A stretch of DNA of 64,000 nucleotides from Salvia splendens (taxonomy: Eukaryota; Streptophyta; Magnoliopsida; Lamiales; Lamiaceae): NCBI RefSeq assembly GCF_004379255.2, contig NC_056038.1, forward strand, positions 29,066,061-29,130,060. The letters run 5' to 3'. Positions 19,010 to 29,639 of this stretch are shown here, one piece after another (positions within the stretch are counted from its first letter, which is position 1; each line of letters begins with the position of its first letter). The position numbers and the translations under genes are program-made. The notes beneath the pieces were generated by a model. The model worked only from the letters and a program-made list of their open reading frames with translations, made no database searches and was not told the DNA's origin.

Positions 19010-19798
19010 ATACTCCACACATTATTAAAAAAAACATTCAATATATTGCACACAATACACACACATTGCACACACGCTAGACAAACTGAAATTTTGAATT
19101 TAGTTTGATATTTCATTTTTTTGTTTTGATTCAATTTAAACTTTTAGTAAATTTCAGATTTTCAATTCGGTATGGTTCGGATCGGAAAAAAAACGAAAAC
19201 AAAAAAATCAAAGACTGAATGCTTGAAATGTGTGTAATGTGTGAAGTATGGAAAATGTGTGCAGCGTATGTGTGTAGTGTGAAATGTGTGGGGTATAGTG
19301 TTGAAGTTTGTGAAATGTGTAAAGCGTGTGAAGTGTGAAATGTGTGTAATGTGTGAAATGTGGAATGTGTGTAGTGTGTGACGTGTGGATATATAGCAAA
19401 GTTATCTTATTTTATAACCATTTGAAATTCCATTTTTTTACTTTTGATATGAAATTCAAATTGTGGAATTGCAATTCAATTTCAAATCCAAATATTTTGT
19501 AGTAACCAAACATTGGATTTGAAATTGAAGGCTCAAATTTAAATTCCATATCTCCAATTCCATGTACCAAACACAGTCTAACTCTATCTGAATTATAATT
19601 TTACCATCTAATTTTGAAAAAAATAATATTTAATAGTTAAACGTGAGCAAAGTAAGAGCGAGAAGTAATTCCCTCTCTTACTTTAATTACAGTTTACTTT
19701 AACTATTAAATACTCCATTTATCTAATTAAATATGAAATGTTTGCTTTTCAGCACGATATAGTGTTGTTTTGTGAGTTAATAAAGAGATAATAAAGTA
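19010..19798. repeat. TGTG-rich minisatellite (core 19220-19392) and AT-rich DNA
   Basis: 19220-19392 is a degenerate tandem array of units like TGTGTAATGTGTGAAA; the complementary ACACAC-rich tract 19010-19080 lies beside it. 19430-19600 is AT-rich with repeated AATTTGAAATT-like words. No gene. Confidence 0.7.
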
Positions 19799-20036
19799 CT
19801 ACATCCGTCCTTCTGTAGTAGAGGCGTTTCTTTTCGTCACGAGATTTAAGAAATTTTGTTAAAAGTGAGTTAAGTGAAGAAAGAATAAAGTAGGAAAAGA
19901 AAAAGGTAAAGAGATAAAGAGAGAATAAAGTAAGAGAGAAAAAAAGTTTGTGCTTTTTACCAAAATAGAAAATGATTAAGCTATAGTGGGACAACTAAAA
20001 AAGGAATGCGACTCAACTATAGAGGGGCGGATGGAG
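19799..20036. mobile_element. Stowaway-type MITE 1 of a five-element cluster
   Basis: CTACATCCGTCC.. to ..GGGGCGGATGGAG, flanked by TA on both sides; 238 bp. Confidence 0.8.
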
Positions 20037-20254
20037 TAATAGAGAGGGAAAAAGTAGAGATGATGGTATTTTCATTTTAGAAAACGTTTCATTTTAATGG
20101 GAGAACCCAAAAAGAAAATGTTTTATTTTTAACGGAACACGAGAAGTATTATTTTCTTCAAAACGAGTGTAAAAAAGACGCGTCTAGCTTAGCGAGCGAC
20201 GAAGGGAATATTATTTTTGTGATTTAAAATTACTATTGTTGTGAATAAATATTA

Positions 20255-20480
20255 CTCTTTCTGTCCCAGAAGAATATGCACTTTGGGTTCGTCACGAGTT
20301 TTAATGCTAAATTGGTAAAGTAAGAGAGAAGTAGAGAGAAAAGTAATTAGAGTATTGTTAGGGAAGAATGAGTCCCACCTCATTAGAGATAAAAAGGAGT
20401 TTTCAAAATTAGAAAGTGCATATTCTTGCGGGACGGACTAAAATGGAAAGAGTGCATTTATTCTTATGAGACGGAGGGAG
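20255..20480. mobile_element. Stowaway-type MITE 2 of the cluster
   Basis: CTCTTTCTGTCCCAGAAG.. to ..GAGACGGAGGGAG, TA-flanked, 226 bp. Same subfamily (AGAATATGCACTTT) as the partial element at 63889. Confidence 0.8.
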
Positions 20481-20500
20481 TAATATTTTCATAAATAATA

Positions 20501-20749
20501 CTCCATTTGTTCCATAGTAGTAGAGTCATTTTGCTATTTTGGTACGTTCCATAGTAGTGGAGTCATTTCCCTTTTTAGTAAAAGTCAACACATTTTTCTC
20601 ACTTACTTTACTCTCTCTTACTTTATTCTCTCTTCACCTCTCTACCTTTTCTATTTTCTACATTATTCTTCCTTTACATAACCCACTTAACACAATTTTT
20701 CTTAAATCTCATGCCGAAAAGAAACGCATCCACTATGGAACAGAGAGAG
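20501..20749. mobile_element. Stowaway-type MITE 3 of the cluster
   Basis: CTCCATTTGTTCCATAGTAG.. to ..CTATGGAACAGAGAGAG, TA-flanked. Its first 50 bp are partly duplicated (GTTCCATAGTAGT appears twice). Confidence 0.75.
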
Positions 20750-20754
20750 TAGTA

Positions 20755-20960
20755 CTCCCTTTGTCTGCCATTAGGATTCCCGGTTCACTTTTATTATGAA
20801 TGATAGCTAGACCCTATATTTCACTAACATATTACACTTTATTATAAAACTATAAAAAAAATGGATCACAAATTCTGCTACCTTTTCCCACTCATTTTTC
20901 TTCATATTTCTTAAAATCTGTGACGAACTCAAAGGAGACTTCTAATGGCTGACGGAGGGA
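20755..20960. mobile_element. Stowaway-type MITE 4 of the cluster
   Basis: CTCCCTTTGTCTGCCATTAG.. to ..TAATGGCTGACGGAGGGA. It starts only five bases after MITE 3 ends, each with its own TA. Right flank TTA is imperfect. Confidence 0.75.
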
Positions 20961-20998
20961 TTACAATTTTTACGAATAAAAATTATTATTGTAATATA

Positions 20999-21219
20999 CT
21001 CCATCCGTCCACCAATAAACGTCTCATTTTGCCATTTTCGTCTGTCTATCAATAAATGTCTCATTTGCTTTTTTACTATATTTGGTAATGGACCCTCATT
21101 TTACTAACTTTATTTAACTCACATTGTAATGTACTAACCTTTTTTTCATTCACTTTACACTCCATTTCTTAAAATCCATACCTAGTCAAATTTAGCCTTA
21201 TATTGGAGAACGAAGGGAG
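20999..21219. mobile_element. Stowaway-type MITE 5 of the cluster
   Basis: CTCCATCCGTCCACCAATAA.. to ..TTGGAGAACGAAGGGAG, TA-flanked, 221 bp. Confidence 0.8.
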
Positions 21220-21508
21220 TATAAAATTATTGTTAGGATAAAAATTATATAGTTTGTACGAATAAAAAATATTACTGTAATGTATAAGATTATTATTCGT
21301 ATGAATAAAAATAAGTATTCAGATAAATAAAACTAATTAAATAGCTAAATTTAAACTTAGGTCTACCCTAATTAACAAATTAATCATTGCTCAGGGCCAA
21401 TATCTTTCAGCCCATAAATCTTTCAGCCCATAAATCTTACCCGATTAATTTAGCTTAATTTAGCTAAAAAAAACTCCTCCTCCACACACGAGTTCCCCCG
21501 CCTCCGCC
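21220..21508. other. AT-rich DNA with a short tandem repeat
   Basis: Contains two copies of ATCTTTCAGCCCATAA near 21403-21433. The left terminal repeat expected for the following Harbinger element was not found here. Confidence 0.5.
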
Positions 21509-23203
21509 TCACTCCTCGCCGTCGTCGCCGCTATCCGGTACCCCCAAATCTGCGGCATCTGAGCCCGCGTCTGAGCCCCGCACCTGTGCCGCGGCGGGAT
21601 TCAAATCGGCCCGCATACTCACGAGCATTGCGTGAAGAAAACTCTTCTCCTCGGGGTCAGTTGCATCCCTCCATTCAGCTAAGATCTTGTACATCTGAAT
21701 TCCCGCTTGTTGACGCGCGAAGAAGAGGAGCTCGGATGTCGACCCGCCAACAGGGGGGGATGCCGACTGGACCTCCTGGGAGGTCTGGCGAGCCCGTTGC
21801 GCCCGCCTTTGACCAACCGGGCGAGTGCGGCAAGCAAACGCGGGAGGGAACGGGGTTTCCTGTACATCCTCGGGGAGGTCGTGGGAACCGCCGCTGCTGC
21901 CGCCGCTGTAAGCACCGGTATAGTTCATGCGCTGCTTCTTCGGCCAGCCAGCATCTACACCTGCCCGAAACTTCTCGGAGTCCATCAACACCTCATAGCA
22001 GTTCCAGTAGATGAACTCCTTGTAATGCCCGGGCTGGGGAAAGGCTTTCTCCGCTATCCTCCTGCAGTCCTTGTCAGTTTGGCCACTGTTCTGCATTCGG
22101 GGGGCGTTGGTGTACAAGCCAGAAAATCGGGAGACCCCAGCCCGGATTCGGTCCCACCCCTTCTGGCACTCCTCTCAGCTGCGTGGCTTCCCCTCCGGGC
22201 AAAATGCTTTGTAGGCTGCTGCTATTTTAGCCCACAAGTTGACGATCCTCTGTTTGTTTGAGGCGAGAGGATCATCACAAACACTCACCCACGCCTTGGA
22301 TAGCGCGACGTTCTCCGCGTCCGTCCACTTCTTCCGTGCCGGGCTGTCGTCACCAGCCGGCTGCTACGACTCGCCGACCACCCTCTTCCCCTTCTTCGTC
22401 TTGGGCGCGCCCCGACCCCGCCCTACTCCCCCCGTTTGAACGGGAGTGGCCGCATCCCCGAGATCTATTCCCAACTCCTCTAAGGAAAAGGTCTCAATGC
22501 CAGTGAACTACGTCTCCACTGGGGTCGATGTGTGCGAAGAAGCAGTAACAAAATCAAAACTGGGGCGATAGACGTTGTCCCCCCCCCCCCCCGGCGTCCC
22601 CTGCATCCCCGGGTACCCCGGCATCATCTGCATCCCGGGTGCCCATCCCGACATCATCTGCATCCCGGGTTGCATCCCCGGTACCCCCTGCCTGCACGGC
22701 ATCGCCGGCCCGCCCTGCATCGCCGGCCCCCTAACATACCACCCCCGGATGCCATCCCGGGCATCATCTGCTGCCAAGGGTACATGTTGTAGAACCCGAC
22801 CATCGGACCCCATCCACCTCCCACGGGTACCATGGGAGTTTGAGACCCGCTCGTCCCTGGAGTAGGCTCGTTGTTGTGCTCCATTTCGCGTTGTTGCTCT
22901 TGTAGAGAAATTAAGATAGAGAGAATATTCGTTAAAACAAGTGGTGCAAATGAAAATGACGTGCAAATCGCGTATATATAGTGTTTCGAAAATAAATAAA
23001 TAAAAAAAAAATTCCGCTCGCCGATCGGGAGCCTACAATGGCGGCCAGCCGATCGGCGAGCGCATCGGCCAGCGCTCAGGAATCGGCGTGCGCTCGCCGT
23101 TTTTCTCGCCGATTTGGTGCTCGCCGGCTGCAATGGTTCGGCGAGCGGACCGCGAGCGCCAGGGATCGGCTAGCCGGTGGGCTCGCCGCCATTGTGGATG
23201 CTC
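21480..23203 (-). mobile_element. Truncated Harbinger-type element carrying only ORF1
   Basis: The right end reads CCATTGTGGATGCTC (to 23203) followed by TAA, the complement of the GAGCATCCACAAT terminal repeat. The left terminal repeat is missing. 23010-23195 is a GC-rich subterminal array built of GCCGATCGGCGAGCG-like motifs. Confidence 0.7.
21509..22884 (-). pseudogene. Harbinger ORF1 (SANT/Myb-like) pseudogene
   Basis: From ATG 22884 (MEHNNEPTPGTSG) the frame breaks within a Gly/Met/Pro-rich repeat region (about 22740) and then carries three in-frame stops, at 22508, 22364 and 22175, before the final stop at 21509. Between the breaks the translation shows a trihelix/SANT-type segment (RKKWTDAENVALSKAW, then CQKGWDRIRAGV) and the C-terminal region KYWEVLMD-like typical of plant NAM-associated/glutathione-S-transferase-T3-like ORF1 proteins of Harbinger elements, which bind DNA as partners of the transposase. 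No transposase ORF accompanies it. Confidence 0.75.
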
Positions 23204-23720
23204 TAATGCAGTTTATTTTATGTATTCATTATGAACAACATTAATGTGCAACAAGGTCTACGTATACCTAACATACTACTTTCAAAATTTGCTCGCAATC
23301 ACTTGAAATTTGCGGTAACCACTGGGGGACCTTCAATTCAAAGGTTTGGTAACATATACTCAAATTTAGAAAAAAAAAGTTGGGGATTTTAGACCACCCT
23401 TGCCTAATGAGTAATGAGTGGATAGTTGAATGTAGAATTTAGATTGAATTCCTAAATCTATGGTTCAAGTGTTCAACCCAAAAAAGTGAAAAGAAATAAA
23501 AAAATATCCAAAAAATAAAATTTCATAGCTATGAGTAGGATATAGAAACAAAAATATCTTACAACAACTGAACAGTAAATATCTAATTGTAGTAAGAAGT
23601 AAGAAAAATATCCACAAAAGTTGGAGAACAATACATAACTTTATTCGTGGACACCACTGCTAAGGATAGAGTCGGATTCTAACAGCAGAGCTTCAAGTTT
23701 GAACAGCGACGTATACAAAT
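23204..23720. other. Intergenic, probable distal promoter of the CONSTANS-LIKE gene
   Basis: AT-rich, no coding segment recognised. Confidence 0.45.
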
Positions 23721-24343
23721 ATCGTCCTCGCTTTTCGTGATAAATAAATTATTGAAAAAGTGCAGAAAAAAGGCATTTCCATTTTTTACAAGTCTACAAC
23801 GCCTCTACTTCTTCACTCACCTTATCATCGATCGCTTCTCCTTCCTCCGCCGCCAAAACCACCTCGTATGTTGCGTGCGATTCACGATTCTACTTCCTAG
23901 CTTTTCCTCCACTGCTCCTGCTGCTAATTTTACTCTCTACTGTTTCGTTTAATTTCTCTTTTCTCGTCAAGGATCTAGTTGCTTTGTGACGGATTGTTCC
24001 ATGTATTGTTGTTTTCTTTCTTTCGGTGATGATTCAGGCTTTGATTCGAGAAAGCCAGAGTTCTACGATTTCATGTATGCCGTTAGGTGTGAGAACGTCT
24101 TCAATTGAAAGAAAGGTTCTACCACTTTTTCGGTGGTAATTACGCAGGGATATCATCTGTTTGTGCTTTTTCCCTCTCTTTTTTTTTTGGATTTGGGGAT
24201 TTTTGAACTTGTCTCTGTTTATTTCTATTAATACTCGGTTTTGTTTGATGATTTTGTGAATTTTTTTGCTTTTCATATTTGGATTCAGTAAGTAATTAAT
24301 TGATGTGGTGAAAATTTTGTTGCAGAGTAGCGAGTAAGGTCGA

Positions 24344-26857
24344 ATGGGTCAATTATGCGATTTCTGCGGGGAGCAAAGATCCATAATCCATTGCAGGTCT
24401 GATGCTGCTTGCTTGTGCTTATCCTGTGACCGGAGTATCCATTCTGCAAATGCTCTTTCGAAGCGCCACTTGAGGACTCTGTTATGTGAAAGATGCCACT
24501 CCCAGCCCGCGATCACGAGGTGCATCCAGGAGAGCACCTCGCTTTGTCAGGACTGCAATTGGTCTGGTCATGCTTCTGCACCGCCTTCAGATGTTGAGCA
24601 TAAGAGGCAGATGATCAATTTGTATTCTGGCTGCCCTTCTGCAGCTGATTTCTCCAGGATCTGGTCCTTCTTCTCTGTTGATAAGTCGATTACCAATCCT
24701 CAACCAGATCCGATGAATCTCGAAACTCCCTCTCGATCACATGCGGATTTCTGTACAGAAGATACTGGTATGGAGATTACAGCTCCCGAGGCTGGGCAAT
24801 TTGATGGAAAGGGGCCAGTAGATTCTATGAACCCCAAGGTAATTGTGATTCGTAATTACTCAATTTTCAGTTTGGAACAAAGTTCAGCACACCAACGGCA
24901 TTGTAGGGGAAACGGTTTCTGGAAATGATTGTCTCTGTTATTAGGTTTGGCTGGGGTTACAGATCTCAGCTTAAGATTAAGCATCTTTCCCTTTTACTTC
25001 TCCTAATGTACAAAACCAGATCTTTGACTCTTTGAAGTTTCAGAACTAGTTCCTTCTTCTTGTTAAGCCCTGGAAGAGGACCTTGCAACTTTTCCTTTTA
25101 CCTAAATCAACATTCTATTTCCGGTACTAGCTTACTTACTTTCCTCTTCTTCTGATTTGCAAAAGAGAAATCATCTAGTCTCAACTTAATCTATAATAGG
25201 TCCGATTCCCCTGCATTCATGCTCTTTTGGCTGTTGCCGAGGTTGGTTGAGTCAAGCTTTATGAAGGTATGTTACTAACCTTCATTTATAGTACTAATTC
25301 TAACATCTGCGTTTGTTTTCACCTCGGCAAAGCCATTTCCTCCGCCTTTTCCAAAAAAGGATTTCAAATGAAATATTTATTTTTACTCATTACTGACTGG
25401 AAAAGAACTGATTCCTTCAACTTCTTTAGTTTGTATTCATACAAATTGTAACACAAACAAAATCAAGAAATTGATGATTCCTAACTATCAATTTTGAGAT
25501 ACCATTTCATGTCCTTGTAAAAGATAGTGTATTGCTTCTCCAAAGTGGAGGTCTAAGAAACCAGAGACCTCTGCCGTTCAAAAAGAGTATGTTTGTTCAT
25601 CTCAAGGCCAGATCCTTCTGAGGCACAACCCCCCGACTTCATCGAAATATGTTTTGCAATTGAAGAATATGTTTTGCTCCTGTCTATCCCTCAGTGAAAA
25701 CCGTCTAGCTTGAGTCAAAGGCTTCAGTTAAACTTGTTGTGATTGGCAGCTTGTTTTTACTTTTATCATTATTCGTATGCTTGTCCCTTTCATCATTTGA
25801 GTTTGCTGCCTTTAATTTTTCAAGTCCCTCATAAGATTTTATACCCCTGTAGTTTCTAACTTCTAAGCACCTTTTTTCATGTAGGCTTGTTCGCCGAAGA
25901 AAGATCCGGGACCCACTCAAGAAACTCCCTGCCAGAACTTTTATATCTCCGACACAGAGTTGAGTTTAGATGACTATGAAGCACTTTTTGACGAATCTCG
26001 TGATGAAACACAACAATTTTTGGACAATGGTGGAGCTGATAGTTTTTTTGGGATGCGTGATATGTATGACAATGAATGCAATGTTAAGGGTGTGACGACA
26101 AAGGTCTGCCTTATATTTCTTACGTTTCACGATGAGATGTTTTTAGCTTTTTTTGCTTTGCTAAATTGTTCATGTACAATTTATAGGATTTTGTGAGATT
26201 TTATTTACCAGCCTGACTCTGTTTTATACGTTGTTGTTGCAAAATATTTTCAGGCCTCAAGTTCGAAGGTTGAGACATTGAAGCACAATTGTACCACTAG
26301 CAATCAATTATCAGCTGAGTCCATGACAAGCTGTAAATCTGATTCAAACGATTGTGTCCCAAGACCAGCACAATCTACCCACTCAATCTCCTTCTCAGGC
26401 CAGACAACCGAGTGCAACACCAGAGATCTCCCAGAGAGTGGAGGATTTTCATCTGTAATAATGGAGGAACATCAGTATGATATTCAGTTTTCATCAGCTG
26501 TCAGGGACGATGCAGTGTTACGGTATAAAGAGAAAAGGAAGTCTCGCAAGTAAGTATAGTTACTGGAATATTTCTTCAGTTGTTCTCTTGTGATGAGATA
26601 AATAAAAACCAATTTGATTTATGAGTCTGAATTGACAATGAAATTGTTAGTATGATGCTATTAGCTTTTCACATACATCCCACTTAGAAGTTACAAGTTC
26701 AAAAATAATGATTTATCCTATTTGCAGGTTTGATAAGAAAATAAGGTATGCTTCACGCAAGGAAAGAGCTGATGTCAGGAAGCGTGTGAAGGGCCGTTTT
26801 GTAAAAGCTGGAGATCCATATGATTATGATCCCCTGGACGTGATAAAAAACCAATGA
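24344..26857 (+). CDS. CONSTANS-LIKE transcription factor with two B-boxes and CCT domain (COL9/10/12 type)
   Basis: Exons 24344-24838, 25885-26103, 26254-26549 and 26728-26857 give 379 residues, the usual size for COL9/COL10. Two tandem B-boxes start at residue 5 ([22 protein letters not shown]) and about 47 ([23 protein letters not shown]), each with the Zn-binding Cys/His set. The C terminus is a CCT domain (about 320-362: [20 protein letters not shown], then [14 protein letters not shown]), split by the last intron in phase 2 as is common in the family. Acidic and Ser-rich middle. These nuclear regulators act in flowering time and light signalling. The 5' UTR seems to contain an intron ending GTTGCAG at about 24326; the large first coding intron is 1 kb. 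Gene intact. Confidence 0.93.
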
Positions 26858-27695
26858 ATGACTCATTCCGGATGATGCATTTGAAGGCCTGAAATATAAC
26901 TATGAAAGATGTATTTGAAGGCCTGAAATATGCAGAGAGGAGGAGACTGAAGTGGTGTATATGCTATTTCCAGGGGGAGCTGCCTCATAACGAACAGGTT
27001 CATGCCGCATGTATTCTTAGAGATAGAGCTAGGCACCTAGTACTTTATTTTTGTCATAAAAGAGGCAGCCTCCTTGGTGGTACTCAGGTTCCCCACTTCT
27101 ACAGATTTTGAAGTATGTAGCTTGTTTTATTACTGACACTGTAATCTGATACCAAACCCCTTCATTGTATGTAAATTATAGTCATCAGGTATGTACTTTG
27201 CCTAGCTCTTCGCGTCTTGCTTGCATTCTTTTTATGCCTTTCCTCTCCTCCATTTCTCCATGTTTTTAAAGAACATAATTTGTAGGCAGAAGCGAACGTC
27301 CCTACTTTCCATTTTCACTATGTACCCCTCCAGTTATATGCAATAGCCAATCACATGGGAGAGTTAAAACCACACTTGCAAAATTAGATGTCACAGATGA
27401 ATAGAGTTCATTGTGTATTGGTAAATCTTTGCTTGTGCACTAGCCTACAAATCGCATGAGAGGTGGTGAAATGCAGGTCGGAAATATGGTGTTTCGATAA
27501 GTTTTACCGTGTGTTGGGATGTAGTGTCGAGAGAAATGTTGCAGAGTTGATAGATAAATCAATCATGTAGAGAGGCAATTCACCGAGCAACAAAGAATCA
27601 GATTTACACATATAATGGTGCTTACATTCCATTTACAGGTGCATAATTACACAAATTATATAGTGTGTGGATGGCAATGTCCCTCTGCCATAGAC
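26858..27695. other. 3' UTR of the COL gene and convergent intergenic DNA
   Basis: The COL 3' UTR probably runs to about 27190. Open frames here (for example 26902-27111) have no conserved content. The 3' UTR of the next gene enters from the right. Confidence 0.5.
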
Positions 27696-29586
27696 TTAGC
27701 TGTGTGACTTGTGCGATATTCTTCTGATCAACGCCTTCTCTCTCGAATTCAGCTCAACCACAGAAGCCCTGCCATTTTTGCTTTCCGCGACTTCTCCTCT
27801 CACCTTAAAACTCGGTTCTGGTCTCAACAGATTCGATTTTTCGTGAACTCTGCTGGTGCTAGGCACGCCTCTCTCTGTCTCATCCGGAGACGCCTGCTTT
27901 CTGCAGGCGTTAGAGTTTGCTTTCTCATGTTCATAGTAGAGAACCTGCACCACAGTTCTCAGCGGCAGCCGCTCGTTCCTCACAGCATGGCCGCATATCT
28001 CCGGCGACAGCTTCTGGCAGTCCAAAACGCGACAGAGCTGCTTCTTATCTGCTTTGCTCAGATCAGGATGCTCCTGCACCAACTCAAAACAAAACATCGA
28101 ATTCAATTCGATGAAACAAAAGATGGTTGTTTGTTTGTTTGTTGGTGTAAGAATGAACCTTGAGATAAATGTTGATCGCCTTATAGAGATGGTCGTGGTC
28201 GGGGCGTGCGATTCCCGGCAGTGTCTCGGCCAGCGACGTCATTTTCTGAACCGTCATGCCGGCGTCTCTGGCCACCACTTGCAGATAGTAGTCAATGAGC
28301 TTCCCAATCTTACATATTGATTTCATGGATTCCCTCTCATCAATGGGGACTTGTCTCTTCCACTGCCTCAGGAAACTCTCCAAAACCGTCTGAATCAGTT
28401 CCACATCGTACAAGCTCTCATCACCTGATCGACCAGGAAGCAGCAGCAGATCGTTCAACGTCGCCTCCTCGAGCTGCTGGCCCGCCACCCTCAGCAGCTC
28501 GGCCTTCGTCGCAGGCGACGCTGCCACGACTTTGGCAAAGCTCAGGAGCCTTAGGAGGAACCTGAAGGAGACAGACCCTCTCTCAGCCGGGATGAGGCTC
28601 ACAACAGTCTCGAGGAGGCGACGCTTGGCCTCGTCTTCTCGAGAAGTGGAGGCCTCGTCATCATCGCGCGCGATCTCTGGCATCCAGCGAGACGCGTAGA
28701 CGTGGAGAGCCTCCCCTATGAGCTGCGGCTGGAGGGCGTTGGCGGACTTGATGGCCGCGAGGATGCATCGGAACATGTCGACGTTGAGGAAAGATACGTC
28801 CTCCGTCCACCAGTCCCTTGGCACGGACTGGTGGCGCCGCGTCTTGTCGTATCCCGGCCTGGTGTAGGTGTAAGACCATGTGACCTTGTTTGGAGGCGTG
28901 AGGATCTTGTCAACGATGGAGTCTATGCATCTTCTGACAATGCCGAGGCTCTGAGACCAGTCGAAGAGGCTGTAGGTGCTGTTGAGCGTGACGATGGAGT
29001 CTTTCCAGCTTTGGAGGATGCAGGAGGAGAAGAAGGAGTCGAGTTTGATGAGCAAGTTGCCGGGCTCAACGGCCTCAGTCATGCGGAGGAACTTAGCCGC
29101 GCAGAGAGATGGGACTAAGTTGTGGGCGCTGAGGTTGATGGTGATGCCGTAGCAGTACTTGGCGCAGAGCTCGAAGGCCTCTCCTCCTCCCGGGATGTCG
29201 TGTAGCTCGAGAGTGGCGTCGTCTGCCTCCGAGTAGAGGCGCTGCAGCAGCCCGCACTTGGGGAGAAGAGGGTACTGCAGCTACCCATGACATTTTTGAA
29301 GAAGATGCATTCACTTGTGAAAATTGGAAGACTAGACTAATCAAATATGATGATGGTGACAGGCAATGTTTTACCTTGTGGAGAAGATAACTGATGTTGT
29401 TAATCTTGATGGTGAGATCACTTGGTACATCAGACATCACAGCCCTCCAAATTAGTGAAAATCATCAGTGTAAAAACCACATTAACAAAACAAAAGTGTG
29501 TGCGTATGTAGTCATGTGTTAAGGTACCTAGTTGCCTCCTCGGTGAAGAACGTGTCTGGACGGCTTCCGAGTTTCATGAACTTCAT
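27696..29586 (-). CDS. NPH3/RPT2-like (NRL) BTB-NPH3 protein
   Basis: Exons 29586-29528, 29444-29375, 29274-28159 and 28073-27696 give 540 residues. It starts MKFMKLGSRPDTFFTEEATR like NPY/NRL proteins. BTB/POZ domain about 27-130 (SDLTIKINNISYLLHKYPLL; ELCAKYCYGITINLSAHNLV), NPH3 domain about 200-455 with VPRDWWTEDVSFLNVDMF and the signature YRAIN-like LYKAINIYLK followed by EHPDLSKADKKQLCRVLDCQ. These proteins act as CUL3 ubiquitin-ligase adaptors or scaffolds at the plasma membrane in phototropic and auxin-transport signalling. The C terminus EKALIRRISHKSHS holds an RRxS motif near the end, reminiscent of the 14-3-3/phospho-site tail of NPH3. At exon 3 I chose the acceptor CTGCAG|TAC since it restores LHKYPLL. 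Confidence 0.92.
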
Positions 29587-29639
29587 TTTCCGGATGCACA
29601 AAGATAACTCTATTAACCAGCTGCAACACACTCTGACTG

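Noticed and set aside
26902..27111. 69-aa plus-strand frame after the COL gene
   Set aside because: Lies in the COL 3' UTR, with no conserved content.
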